Assembly (NCBI GenBank): GCA_963422385.1
Contig: OY729432.1
Coordinates: 496,001 to 560,000, forward strand
Direction of reading: 5' to 3'
DNA from: JAJDTQ01 sp963422385
GTDB taxonomy: Bacteria; Desulfobacterota; Binatia; UBA9968; JAJDTQ01
Length of the DNA: 64,000 nucleotides
The first letter of the stretch is position 1. Each line of letters starts with the position of its first letter. Below, in pieces: positions 1 to 8,193 of the stretch. Both the position numbers and the translations under genes were made by a program. The notes under the pieces were generated by a model. It made no database searches. It was not told where the DNA came from and worked only from the letters and a program-made list of their open reading frames with translations.

Positions 1-518
1 CCGGTATCGCGGTCCCCAACTTCGTCGTCGCTCCGTTTCTGTCACTCGTCATCGGCGTCTACCTGAACCTGTTGCCCGTGGGCGGCTGGGGCGACGGCGG
101 CGTGCGTCATCTGCTGCTGCCGGTGATCTCCCTGGCGCTGCCGCAGGTCGCCTACATCGCGAGGCTGTCCCGTGGCAGCATGATCGAGGTGCTGTCCAGC
201 GACTTCATCCGCACCGCACGGGCCAAGGGTCTGACGCAACGGCGCATCGTCTTTCGCCACGCCCTCAAGAACGCGCTGACGCCGGTGGTCTCCTACCTCG
301 GACCGGCGACCGCCGCCATCGTCACCGGCTCCGTGGTCATCGAGCAGATCTTTGGCATCCCCGGACTCGGCCGCTACTTCGTCCAGGGGGCCCTCAACCG
401 CGACTACACCCTGGTGATGGGAGTCGTGGTCACCTACGGCTCCCTCATCATCGTCCTCAACCTCGCGGTGGACCTGCTCTACGGCGTGTTGGACCCACGG
501 GTGCGGTCTCATGGATAG
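1..518 (+). CDS. Peptide/nickel-type ABC transporter permease (DppB/OppB-like), C-terminal part
   Basis: The reading frame is open from the left edge of the window, so the start lies outside it. The visible 171 residues are the C-terminal half of a BPD_transp_1 inner-membrane permease. The cytoplasmic coupling motif (residues reading RTARAKGL) is followed by the typical VVTGSVVIEQIFGIPGLG stretch and a closing DPRVR. Family members form a heterodimer with a DppC/OppC partner, which is the next gene. The last six codons and the stop lie inside the left arm of a long inverted repeat (498-655), so the native C-terminus may have been slightly altered. Substrate cannot be told from the permease alone. 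Confidence 0.9.
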   Translation, partial: GIAVPNFVVAPFLSLVIGVYLNLLPVGGWGDGGVRHLLLPVISLALPQVAYIARLSRGSMIEVLSSDFIRTARAKGLTQRRIVFRHALKNALTPVVSYLGPATAAIVTGSVVIEQIFGIPGLGRYFVQGALNRDYTLVMGVVVTYGSLIIVLNLAVDLLYGVLDPRVRSHG

Positions 519-655
519 CGTCGTGAAGCTGTGCGGGCATTTTGTCGTCGGCAAGGCACGATAACGAGCAGTGGCCGTACCATGCGAGGAAGAGCTACAC
601 AGCCGACGGCAAAAGGACCCGCAGATTCATGATGCTATCCATGAGACCGCACCCG
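498..655. repeat. Long imperfect palindrome / MITE-like hairpin between the two permease genes
   Basis: Positions 498-519 and 634-655 are perfect 22-bp inverted repeats (core GGGTGCGGTCTCATGG and its complement). Complementarity continues inwards imperfectly: 524-527 with 626-629, 529-531 with 622-624, and 540-552 with 602-614 (one mismatch). The whole 158-bp segment could therefore fold into one long hairpin with a loop of about 50 bases. It begins just after the codons for the expected C-terminus of the upstream permease and ends about ten bases before the next start codon. It could be a non-autonomous mobile element or a regulatory hairpin. I saw no second copy and no convincing target duplication. 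Confidence 0.75.
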
Positions 656-665
656 AAGGTGCGCC

Positions 666-1562
666 ATGACTGATGCGGCAATGGACACCGCAGGTCACCG
701 GTCCCCCGCCACCGCCGGCCGAAGCCCCTGGCGCGCCGCCGCCGCGCACCTCCGGCGAAACCGCGCCGCCATGGCCGGGTTGGCCACGCTGGGCGCGCTG
801 GCCATCCTCTCCGTCGCCGGGCCGATGCTCTCGCCCTACGCCATCGACGAGATCTTCTGGGACTCCATCGGCACCGGCCCCTCCCTTGCCGGCGGACACC
901 TGTTCGGCACCGACGCCAACGGCCGGGACCTGCTGCTGCGCACGCTCTACGCCGGGCGCATCTCGCTGGCGGTGGGACTCGCGGCGTCGGTGGTGAGCGT
1001 TTTCGTCGGGTTGGCCTGGGGAACGGTATCCGGATACTTCGGCGGGGTCACCGACTCCCTCATGATGCGCTTCGTGGACATCCTTTACGCCCTGCCCTTC
1101 ATGTTCTTCGTCATCCTGTTGATGGTCTACTTCGGCCGCCACGTGGTCCTGATCTTCGTCGCCATCGGCATGGTGGAATGGCTCGACATGGCGCGGGTCG
1201 TCCGCGGGGAGACACTCTCCATCAAGCGCAGGGACTTCGTCGAGGCGGCCCGGGCCATGGGAGCGCCGTCCATGGGGATCGTTCTGCGGCACGTGATCCC
1301 CAACGTCGTGGGACCCGTGGCGGTCTTCGCTACCCTCACCGTCCCCCGCGCCATCCTGTTCGAAAGCTTCCTGAGCTTCCTCGGCCTGGGCATCCAGGAG
1401 CCCATGACGAGTTGGGGGGTGCTGATCAGCGAGGGCGCATCCCAGATGGAATCCCAGCCCTGGACCCTGATCTTTCCCGCCACATTCCTCGCAGCCACCC
1501 TTTTCAGCCTCAATTTCCTGGGGGACGGTCTGCACGATGCGCTGGACCCCAAGGCACGGTAG
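666..1562 (+). CDS. Peptide/nickel-type ABC transporter permease (DppC/OppC-like)
   Basis: A 298-residue inner-membrane permease of the DppC/OppC family. The N-terminal cytoplasmic segment is followed by a first membrane helix around residues 33-53. The sequence reading HLFGTDANGRDLL, typical of OppC_N proteins, precedes the core BPD_transp_1 domain. The coupling motif (FVEAARAMGAPS) and the terminal signature ending GLHDALDPKAR are present, and length is normal. It should pair with the permease encoded upstream. The ATG at 666 has GAAGGTG upstream, which comes right after the hairpin element, so the element may influence its translation. The ATP-binding and solute-binding subunits are not in the window. 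Confidence 0.92.
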   Translation: MTDAAMDTAGHRSPATAGRSPWRAAAAHLRRNRAAMAGLATLGALAILSVAGPMLSPYAIDEIFWDSIGTGPSLAGGHLFGTDANGRDLLLRTLYAGRISLAVGLAASVVSVFVGLAWGTVSGYFGGVTDSLMMRFVDILYALPFMFFVILLMVYFGRHVVLIFVAIGMVEWLDMARVVRGETLSIKRRDFVEAARAMGAPSMGIVLRHVIPNVVGPVAVFATLTVPRAILFESFLSFLGLGIQEPMTSWGVLISEGASQMESQPWTLIFPATFLAATLFSLNFLGDGLHDALDPKAR

Positions 1563-1617
1563 CGGCAATGAGGCCGTGGGTTGGATCGACGGGAACAAGG
1601 GGGGCGGTATGGGAGCG

Positions 1618-1787
1618 TCAGCCGGTTTCCAGAAAACGGGAAAGGGCATTCTTCACGGCTCGGGCATCCTGTTTGGACAACGCGCCGATCTTGCGCACGA
1701 TCAGGGCGTCACATCGAGCTCGAAGGCGTCGCGAATCTTCTTGGGAATCGTGGTCTGCCCACGCGTTGTGATTCTTGCGAGTTCCAT
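1618..1787 (-). pseudogene. AbrB/MazE-type antitoxin remnant (frameshifted)
   Basis: On the minus strand, ATG at 1787 opens a frame reading MELARITTRGQTTIPKKIR, the swapped-hairpin DNA-binding start of SpoVT/AbrB-family antitoxins. The frame stops after 28 codons at 1701. The continuation in another frame (reading DALIVRKIGALSKQDARAVK and ending with a stop at 1618) is the usual C-terminal half of the same family. A short indel near 1705-1713 explains the break. No PIN-domain toxin is recognisable downstream. AT-rich DNA upstream (1788-1850) probably held its promoter. I infer a dead toxin-antitoxin remnant. Confidence 0.7.
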
Positions 1788-2060
1788 GCGTAATTTACTG
1801 TTTTTCTTATTTCACTGTATATGAGCTTATCCTGAAAGCGGATGCAACCGCCTCAAAGCCCCTTGTGCGGCCGTTCCCAACCCCCCTTGACGGCTTCCGG
1901 CGTCAGTGTATGAGGGCCGAAGTCAAGTTCACAGGTGTTCACTGTCAAGTGCCAGGCCACTAGGGAAGGTCTGAACAAACCCGATATTGACGGGTACAAG
2001 GTTCATCGCGTCCGTTGGTGAAAGCGGGAAGCTATCCGAGAGCGGCCTGTGGTTGGTTGA

Positions 2061-2171
2061 CACGCAAGCAAGGGCGAATCAAGGCGCGGTCTGCGACTCT
2101 GTCGCACCACAGAGGCCCAATCTGGCCGCCATATCACGCAAGCAAGGGCGAATCAAGGCGCGGTCTGCGAC
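2061..2171. repeat. 37-bp direct repeat pair inside the IS5 element
   Basis: Positions 2061-2097 and 2135-2171 are identical (beginning CACGCAAGCAAGGGCG and ending GTCTGCGAC), offset by 74 bp. They lie between the transposase stop codon and the left terminal repeat, in non-coding DNA of the element. Only two copies are present, so this is not a CRISPR array. It looks like a local duplication. Confidence 0.8.
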
Positions 2172-2225
2172 CGATCGGCCCGCTTGTCGCCGCCTTGCGG
2201 CAGCTCCGGACGGAACGGCCCCGGG

Positions 2226-3158
2226 TCAGGCGGTGGCGTAGCGCCGGGCGATGAGCAGATTGGTGAGCCCGAGCAGCACGGCGATACGCTGGGTGTTCTT
2301 CGCCAGCCCCCGGCAGCGCACCTTGGCGTAGCCGAAATGGCGCTTCACGTACAGGAACGGATGCTCCACCTTGGCCCGCACCGAGGCCTTGCGCTTCTCC
2401 GCCGCCTCCTCCGGTCCCGCCTTGTCCAACAGCTTGCGCTTGCCGGGCTTCATCGCCACCTGCCAGTCCACGTCCGTGTCCCGGTTCTCCTCGCGCTTGC
2501 CCACCCCTTGGTAGCCGGCGTCGCCCCACACCTGCTCCTCGTTTCCGTGCAGCAGCGCGTGCGCCGTCGCCACGTCCGAGGCGTTGGCCGGTGTCGTCTC
2601 CAGACTGTGCGTCAAGCCCGACTGCGCATCCACGCCGATGTGCGCCTTCATCCCGAAGTACCACTGCTTCCCCTTCTTCGTCTGGTGCATCTCCGGGTCC
2701 CTCTCCCCCTTGCGGTTCTTCGTCGACGACGGCGCGGCGACGATGCCCGCGTCCACGATCGTCCCCGTCTTCAACCGGTGCCCGAGCGAGACCGGATGCG
2801 CGTTGACCTCCTCGAACAGCCTCTCCAGCAGGCGGCGGAAGTGCAGGATCGTCGTCTCGTCGGGCAGCGCACCCGACAGCCGCAGCCCCACAAACCGCCG
2901 CACCGACTCCACCTCGTAGAGCAGGTCCTCCATCCCGGGGTCGCTCAGGTTGTAGAACAACTGCACGCAGTGCACCCGCACCATCACCCCCAGCGGATAG
3001 GGACGCCGACCGCGCCCGGCCTTCGGATAGAACGGCTCGACCCGCTTCTCCAGCCGCTCCCACGGGATCAGCGCCTCCATCTTCTCGATAAACGCCTCGC
3101 GCCGCGTCCGTCGCTTCTTCAGATCGTGCTCCATCTCCGCAAACGTCGCTTGCTCCAT
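2226..3158 (-). CDS. IS5-family DDE transposase
   Basis: A 310-residue transposase that fills the IS5 element. The N-terminal DUF772-type region (about residues 40-120) reads RPYPLGVMVRVHCVQLFYNL and continues to PDETTILHFRRLLE. The catalytic core shows the first Asp in TIVDAG, the second in WGDAGYQG and the Glu in the segment KASVRAKVEHPF. All three DDE residues are therefore present and length is normal for the family, so the protein looks active. The start has a purine-rich GGAGAGCAGGCC upstream. No frameshift is seen, in contrast with several neighbouring accessory genes. Confidence 0.93.
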   Translation of the reverse strand: MEQATFAEMEHDLKKRRTRREAFIEKMEALIPWERLEKRVEPFYPKAGRGRRPYPLGVMVRVHCVQLFYNLSDPGMEDLLYEVESVRRFVGLRLSGALPDETTILHFRRLLERLFEEVNAHPVSLGHRLKTGTIVDAGIVAAPSSTKNRKGERDPEMHQTKKGKQWYFGMKAHIGVDAQSGLTHSLETTPANASDVATAHALLHGNEEQVWGDAGYQGVGKREENRDTDVDWQVAMKPGKRKLLDKAGPEEAAEKRKASVRAKVEHPFLYVKRHFGYAKVRCRGLAKNTQRIAVLLGLTNLLIARRYATA

Positions 3159-3256
3159 GGCCTGCTCTCCTCTCCGTCATCAATAAACCCATTCTGCCAA
3201 AACCGACTTGTTCAGACTTTCCCTAGTGCCCCAGAAAACTTACAACGGAGGACATC

Positions 3257-4072
3257 ATGGCACACAACGTTGATGGGCCGCTTTACTATGAACGCATGGG
3301 ACGCACGGGGCCGGTCATGGCCTTCATCCACCCCAACCCCATGGACCAATCCTGCTGGATTTTTCAGATGGCGCACCTTTCCACCTGGTATCGGTGCATT
3401 AGTATCGACATTCCGGGCTACGGACGGTCACCCAAGGGAGACGCCGGGCTTGGCATGGACGACATGGCTGAAGCCTGCTGGGAGGCCGTGGACGACGCCC
3501 TGCCGGGGGAAACCGCCATACTCGTGGGCTGTTCCACCGGATCGGCCATCAGCCCGTTCATGTACCACCAGCGTCCGGACCGGATCGCGGCCATGATACT
3601 GACGGGCACGGGCTACACGCCCGGCAAGGAGTTCGCGCAGCGACGGATCGACGCCTACACCGCCAACGGCGTCGATTATCGCTGGAGGTACACGTTCGAG
3701 GACCTGAGCCCGGCATTCCGCGCTACGCCGCTGGCGCATTTCTTCGCGAACATGTTCGTCGAACGCAACCAGTTCGCCGATGTCGCGACCATCATTCACC
3801 AGTTCAGGGCGCTGCAAACACCCGAGCCCGAGGGCCATCACGCGCGCATCGCCTGCCCGGTCATCATCCTGACCGGGAGCGAGGACGGCGCCCATCCAAC
3901 CGCCTTTGCGCTCCATGAGCGCATACCCGGCTGCGAGCTGAGAGTCCTGCCCGGCGCCGGTCACGCCTGCCAGATCGAGCAGCCCTGGCTCTTCGATCGG
4001 TTCATGATCGAGTTTCTCGACAAGCACGGCCTTTTCCCTGGCGACCCCAAACCGCTGGCCGGCGGGTTTTAA
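3257..4072 (+). CDS. Alpha/beta-fold hydrolase
   Basis: A 271-residue cytosolic alpha/beta hydrolase. The oxyanion-hole strand reads AFIHPNPMD (about residues 22-30) where many homologues have HG. The nucleophile elbow is GCSTG (Ser near residue 97), the acid is probably the Asp in TGSEDGAHPT, and the catalytic His lies in GAGHACQIEQP near the C-terminus. The start has a good ribosome site (CGGAGGACATC). The gene sits 30 bp from the right end of the IS5 insertion, so transcription may now start within the element. It is followed after 59 bp by an alpha-hydroxyacid dehydrogenase gene. Substrate is unknown; esterase, C-C hydrolase or haloperoxidase-like activity are all possible. Confidence 0.9.
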   Translation: MAHNVDGPLYYERMGRTGPVMAFIHPNPMDQSCWIFQMAHLSTWYRCISIDIPGYGRSPKGDAGLGMDDMAEACWEAVDDALPGETAILVGCSTGSAISPFMYHQRPDRIAAMILTGTGYTPGKEFAQRRIDAYTANGVDYRWRYTFEDLSPAFRATPLAHFFANMFVERNQFADVATIIHQFRALQTPEPEGHHARIACPVIILTGSEDGAHPTAFALHERIPGCELRVLPGAGHACQIEQPWLFDRFMIEFLDKHGLFPGDPKPLAGGF

Positions 4073-4131
4073 GCGGAGGATGTCAGCGCGGGATTTGACG
4101 CCCATAGCCGCGGGACCTTATTCTTTCAGGC

Positions 4132-5376
4132 ATGTTTCTGCTTCGGTCCTACCTGAAACGCGCCCACGTGCGCAGTGAGAAGCGCTGGGCAAGAGAGGTT
4201 GAGCGGTGCGTAACGGTGGACCATCTCCGCCAGGTGATGGAAAAGCGTGTGCCGCCCATCGTCAGGGAATACTACCGCGGCGGCGCCGATAACGAGATCA
4301 CTCTCAGGGACAATGTCGAGGCGTTTCAGAGGGAACGGTTCAAGCCCAGGTCCGGGGTGCGGCTTCCGTCAGTGGAGATGCGCACGGAGATTCTCGGACA
4401 CGAGATCGACCTGCCCGTGATCGCGGGACCCATCGGCAGCCCCCGGATGATCTGGCCCCGCGGCGAGGCCGTTGCCGCCAAGGCCGTGGGTGAGGCCGGG
4501 ACGATATGCACGCTCTCGACCCTGACGGGCACGGATCTGGAGGAAGTCAGGGCCGCATCGAAGGGACCGTGCTGGTTCCAGCTCTATCTCATCGGCGGGG
4601 AAGAGGTCGCGGCGCGCGGCCTCGAGCGGGCGAAAAACGCGGGCTATTCCGCCCTCATTCTCACCATCGATACCGCGGTCCCGGGAAACCGCGCCCACCA
4701 TGAATGGATGGGCGCGTCGCGGGCCATCAACGGCGCCCCGATTCAGAAACTGACGTTCGCCCCGCAGATGCTGCGGCATCGCTCCTGGCTGAAGAGCCAC
4801 TACGCGGACGGCGGGATGATGCAGTTCCGCAACGTCATCCTGAACGACGGTACGCCCATGCCGTACACCGACATCGGGACGCAACTGCGCGCTTCCGCCG
4901 TCACCTGGGAGCATCTGCCGTGGGTACGGGGAATCTGGGGTGAGGACAGGCCCGTGATCGTCAAGGGCGTGCAATGCGCCGAGGATGCCCAACTGGCGGT
5001 GGAACATGGGGCGGATGCCATCGTCGTCTCCAACCACGGCGGACGGCAGATGGACCGCGTCTACCCGACCCTGTACATGCTGAAGGAGGTAGCGCCCGCT
5101 TTGAAGGGCTCCGGCGTCAGGATCCTGTTGGACGGCGGCATCCGTTCCGGCGCCGACGTCGTCATTGCGTTGGCGCATGGAGCCGATGCCGTGCTCGCCG
5201 GACGGGCTTACGTCTACGGTCTCGGCGCCGGTGGTGAGGCGGGTGTCCGCAAGGCGTTCAACATACTGAAGAAAGAGATCGAGGACACCATGCGACTCCT
5301 GGGCTGCGGCTCGATTCACGACTTGAACGCCGGAACCCATCTACTTCCCTACCCTTTTGCCGGGAGACGGCCTTGA
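4132..5376 (+). CDS. FMN-dependent alpha-hydroxy-acid dehydrogenase (LldD/glycolate oxidase family)
   Basis: A 414-residue member of the FMN-dependent alpha-hydroxyacid dehydrogenase family, which oxidises L-lactate, glycolate, mandelate or similar 2-hydroxy acids to 2-oxo acids. The N-terminal region includes the VPPIVREYYRGGADNE segment. The FMN and substrate motif SNHGGRQ (near residue 300) contains the catalytic His and the substrate-binding Arg. LLDGGIRSGADVVIALAHGA is the phosphate-binding part of the TIM barrel. Length is slightly above the usual 360-390 because of the N-terminal extension. It probably shares a transcript with the hydrolase upstream. Exact substrate cannot be assigned. 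Confidence 0.92.
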   Translation: MFLLRSYLKRAHVRSEKRWAREVERCVTVDHLRQVMEKRVPPIVREYYRGGADNEITLRDNVEAFQRERFKPRSGVRLPSVEMRTEILGHEIDLPVIAGPIGSPRMIWPRGEAVAAKAVGEAGTICTLSTLTGTDLEEVRAASKGPCWFQLYLIGGEEVAARGLERAKNAGYSALILTIDTAVPGNRAHHEWMGASRAINGAPIQKLTFAPQMLRHRSWLKSHYADGGMMQFRNVILNDGTPMPYTDIGTQLRASAVTWEHLPWVRGIWGEDRPVIVKGVQCAEDAQLAVEHGADAIVVSNHGGRQMDRVYPTLYMLKEVAPALKGSGVRILLDGGIRSGADVVIALAHGADAVLAGRAYVYGLGAGGEAGVRKAFNILKKEIEDTMRLLGCGSIHDLNAGTHLLPYPFAGRRP

Positions 5377-5440
5377 GCTGTCTCTAGGAGCCTGAATGGG
5401 CGGGCCTCCATTGTAGCTCCTCCCCCGCCATCTCCCGCCA

Positions 5441-5505
5441 TTCGTGAATTGGCAAACCTACCATTCGCAAAACGATCTCCGGTCCTCACTTCGCGAATCG
5501 GCAAT
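5441..5505. promoter_or_regulatory. Imperfect direct repeats upstream of the TetR gene, possible operator
   Basis: TTCGTGAATTGGCAAA (5441-5456) and TTCGCGAATCGGCAAT (5490-5505) match at 13 of 16 positions and are 49 bp apart. They lie in the AT-richer 273-bp gap between the hydroxyacid dehydrogenase and the TetR gene. A candidate promoter (TTGGTC, 15 bp, TATAAA) follows between about 5553 and 5581. Autoregulation by the TetR protein is a guess from position. Confidence 0.35.
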
Positions 5506-5649
5506 TAATTTTACGGCCCTCAGTTGATTATGGTGATACCCATCTCGTAACATTTTGGTCGTCTGCGCTTCGTGGTATAAAGTCGTCAGATGTTCTGCTA
5601 GGATCTCGTAGACTCAAACGATAAAGGTGACGCGTCAGGGGAACCGGTT

Positions 5650-6237
5650 ATGGGTAGACCGAAGGAGTTCGACGAGCATGAGGCCCTGATGAAGGCGAGG
5701 CGGCTCTTCTGGGTCCATGGGTACAAGGCAACGTCCATACAGAATCTCGTGGACGGTATGGGAATCGGCCGAGGTAGCCTTTATGGAACCTTCGGCGGCA
5801 AACGTTCCCTGTTCATGAAAGCGTTGCGCCACTACGACAAGGAGCGCGCGGATTTCTTTACCAGTCTCTCGACATCGCAGCCGCCACGCCAAGCCGTTCT
5901 GAACGCGTTCGAGGCCGTCGTGGACACGGTGCTGGGTCAAGGTTCCCGCGATGGTTGTTTTCTGGTCAACACCGCCCTCGAGCTGTCGCCGCACGACGCT
6001 GAGATCGAATCCGTCGTGGCCGACGGTTTTATCGACGCCGAGGGTTTCTTCCGCACCACGATTGAACGAGGGCAGGCCTCCGAAGAGATTTCACACGCGG
6101 TGGACGCCACTTCCACCGCGCATACCCTTCACACCCTGTTGCTGGGCATGCTGGTGCTCGCGCGCAGCCGTCCCCAGCCGGCGTTGCTGCAGTCCATCGT
6201 CAAGCAGGCCGGCGATTTCATACCTGAGCCAAGTTAG
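5650..6237 (+). CDS. TetR/AcrR-family transcriptional regulator
   Basis: A 195-residue TetR-family repressor. The N-terminal helix-turn-helix occupies about residues 8-56, reading ALMKARRLFWVHGYKATS and then MGIGRGSLYGTFGGKRSLF. The rest is a ligand-binding dimerisation domain of the type seen in AcuR/YcdC-like regulators. The 273-bp intergenic region upstream holds direct repeats that might be its operator. It converges with the ABC exporter genes on the other strand, with only 72 bp between the stop codons, so it is not obviously the exporter's regulator. The ligand is unknown. Confidence 0.93.
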   Translation: MGRPKEFDEHEALMKARRLFWVHGYKATSIQNLVDGMGIGRGSLYGTFGGKRSLFMKALRHYDKERADFFTSLSTSQPPRQAVLNAFEAVVDTVLGQGSRDGCFLVNTALELSPHDAEIESVVADGFIDAEGFFRTTIERGQASEEISHAVDATSTAHTLHTLLLGMLVLARSRPQPALLQSIVKQAGDFIPEPS

Positions 6238-6309
6238 TTGGGCCCGCGCCCCACCCTTTCTCGAAGTTCCGGCGGAGGTCGAACGGACAGGATCCCTTTT
6301 GAGCCCCGT

Positions 6310-8193
6310 TCACGAACGCGCCGTCTCGCCCAGCGCGTCCTTGATGAGATCCTCGGGCAAATCGTCAAAGGAAGTGTAGTTGAGAGCGTAGAGCCTTGCG
6401 TACAGGCCTTTTCGCATCGTTAGCTCCTGGTGCGTGCCGGTCTCGACGATCCGGCCGTCCTGCAGGACGATGATGCGGTCGGCGTCCCGCACCGTGGCGA
6501 GCCGATGGGCGATGACGATGCCGGTGCGGCCTTCCAGCAGCGCGGTGAGACCGATCTGGATCTGCCGTTCGGTGTAGGAATCGATGTTGGCCGTGGCTTC
6601 GTCCAGCACCAGCACCCTCGCGTCCGCCACCAGCGCACGGGCGAAGCTCAGCAGTTGGCGCTGTCCCAGGGACAGATTCCCGCCTCCCTGATCGAGCACG
6701 GTATCGTAGCCGTCCGGCCAGCGCATGATGAATGGATGGGCGCCGACGATCCGCGCCGCCCGCTCGATGTCCTGGTCGGTGGCTTCGGTGGTGCGGAAAC
6801 GGATGTTGTCCCGAATCGTACCGGTGAACAGGAACGGATCCTGCAGCACCATGGCGATATTCCTGCCCAGCGCCGCGGACGAGTAGTCCCGCACGTCGTG
6901 TCCGTCGAGCAGGATGGCGCCCTCCCACACATCGTAGAAGCGGTGCAGCAACGCCGTCGTGCTGGTCTTGCCTGAGCCGGTGGGCCCCACCAGCGCCACC
7001 GTCTCCCCCGGCTCGATGATGAAGTCGATGTTCTTGAGAACCGGTTGGTTTTTCTCGTAGCCGAAGGTAACGTCGCGGAATTCGATCCGGCCCGCAACGG
7101 TCCCGGGTGAAATGGCGTCAGGCTTGTCCTGGACCGCCAACGGCACGTCCAGCACCTCGAAGATACGCTGACCGGAAGCCATGGCCCGTTGCATGATGCT
7201 GTACTGGATGGTGAGGGAGCGGATCGGATCGAAGAACCGCTGCACGTAGAACAGAAAGGCGGCCATGACGCCGAGGTCCAGGGCGTCGTCCAGCACCAGC
7301 GAGCCGCCCACCACGATGACGACCCCGAGAGCCGCGCCGGTCAGCGTGTCGACGATGGGCACCATGACCTGGGCGTATTGCGCCGAGCGCAAGTGGGCAT
7401 TGAGGTTATCGGTCGCCTTCTCGTCATAGAGGTCGAAGTTGATGGCCTCCCGCCGCATCCCCTGCACCGTACGCACCGCGTGGATGCCCTCGGCCAGGGC
7501 GCCGTTGGCGATGGAATTGGTCTCCCGGGCGTGGCGAAAGGCCACCCGTGCACGTGGCAACCACACCATGCGGACGAAGAAGAGGATGGGCACCACCGAC
7601 AGCGTCAACAAGCCGAGATCGAAGTCCAGCCACAGCATGATGGCGACGATGCCGAAGAGCAGCAGGAGATCGCCGAACGCCGTGATGGAGTTTTCCAGGA
7701 ACTCCTGAAGCGAATACACGTCCCCCTGCAACCGCGACATCATGCGGCCGACTTCCGTTTTGTCCATGAACGCCAGGGCGACGTACTGCAGATGGGCGAA
7801 CATGGCTCGGCGCAGGTCGAAGATGACCTGCTCGCCGGTGAGGCTCACCAGCCAGTCCTGCGTGAAGTTGGAGGCGTAGTTCACCAGGATCACCAGGGCG
7901 AAGATGATAACGGCGAAGCCCAGCAAGCCGGTATCGCCACCCATGGGAACGATGGCGTGGTCGATAGCGTAGCGGATGACCAGGGGGATGGCCAACTGGG
8001 CGCCGGTAAAGAGCAGCAGGGCGCCAATGGCGGCATAGAGGCGCCGCCTGTAGGGATAGACATACGTCATAAAGCGCCGCACCACGTGCCGGTCGAAGGC
8101 GGCGCCGAACATCTCCTCGTCGCGGCTGATCTGCGAGCCCACCACGGCCCGCGGCGGACGCGCCCGGCCCTCCCAGGCTTTCGCAGCGGTCAT
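6310..8193 (-). CDS. ABC exporter half-transporter, subunit with consensus catalytic site
   Basis: A 627-residue half-transporter with a six-helix ABC_membrane domain (about residues 40-330) and a C-terminal nucleotide-binding domain. Walker A is GPTGSGKTST (near 400), Walker B is VLVLDEATANID (near 528) with the catalytic Glu present, and the H-loop is IVIAHRLATV. The signature is LSLGQ rather than LSGGQ. The start overlaps the stop of the upstream subunit by four bases, so the two are translationally coupled. Together they form a heterodimeric multidrug or lipid-type exporter with one consensus and one degenerate ATP site. The substrate is unknown. Confidence 0.95.
   Translation of the reverse strand: MTAAKAWEGRARPPRAVVGSQISRDEEMFGAAFDRHVVRRFMTYVYPYRRRLYAAIGALLLFTGAQLAIPLVIRYAIDHAIVPMGGDTGLLGFAVIIFALVILVNYASNFTQDWLVSLTGEQVIFDLRRAMFAHLQYVALAFMDKTEVGRMMSRLQGDVYSLQEFLENSITAFGDLLLLFGIVAIMLWLDFDLGLLTLSVVPILFFVRMVWLPRARVAFRHARETNSIANGALAEGIHAVRTVQGMRREAINFDLYDEKATDNLNAHLRSAQYAQVMVPIVDTLTGAALGVVIVVGGSLVLDDALDLGVMAAFLFYVQRFFDPIRSLTIQYSIMQRAMASGQRIFEVLDVPLAVQDKPDAISPGTVAGRIEFRDVTFGYEKNQPVLKNIDFIIEPGETVALVGPTGSGKTSTTALLHRFYDVWEGAILLDGHDVRDYSSAALGRNIAMVLQDPFLFTGTIRDNIRFRTTEATDQDIERAARIVGAHPFIMRWPDGYDTVLDQGGGNLSLGQRQLLSFARALVADARVLVLDEATANIDSYTERQIQIGLTALLEGRTGIVIAHRLATVRDADRIIVLQDGRIVETGTHQELTMRKGLYARLYALNYTSFDDLPEDLIKDALGETARS

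Larger units (their letters stand above)
1964..3222 (-). mobile_element. Complete IS5-family insertion sequence
   Basis: Terminal inverted repeats GGAAGGTCTGAACAA (1964-1978) and its complement with one mismatch (3208-3222) bound a 1259-bp element. They resemble the ends of IS5-group elements. Both ends are flanked by CTAG (1960-1963 and 3223-3226), the four-base target duplication typical of this group. The element carries one transposase gene on the minus strand. The 250 bases between the gene end and the left repeat contain a 37-bp direct duplication. The right end lies 30 bp before the start codon of the alpha/beta hydrolase gene, so the insertion has displaced whatever promoter that gene had. 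Confidence 0.9.

Noticed and set aside
2061..2171. CRISPR-like direct repeats
   Set aside because: Only two copies, inside an IS element, and no cas genes in the window.
2184..3596. A 470-codon plus-strand frame across the transposase and hydrolase start
   Set aside because: It crosses the IS boundary and changes composition there, so it cannot be an ancestral gene.
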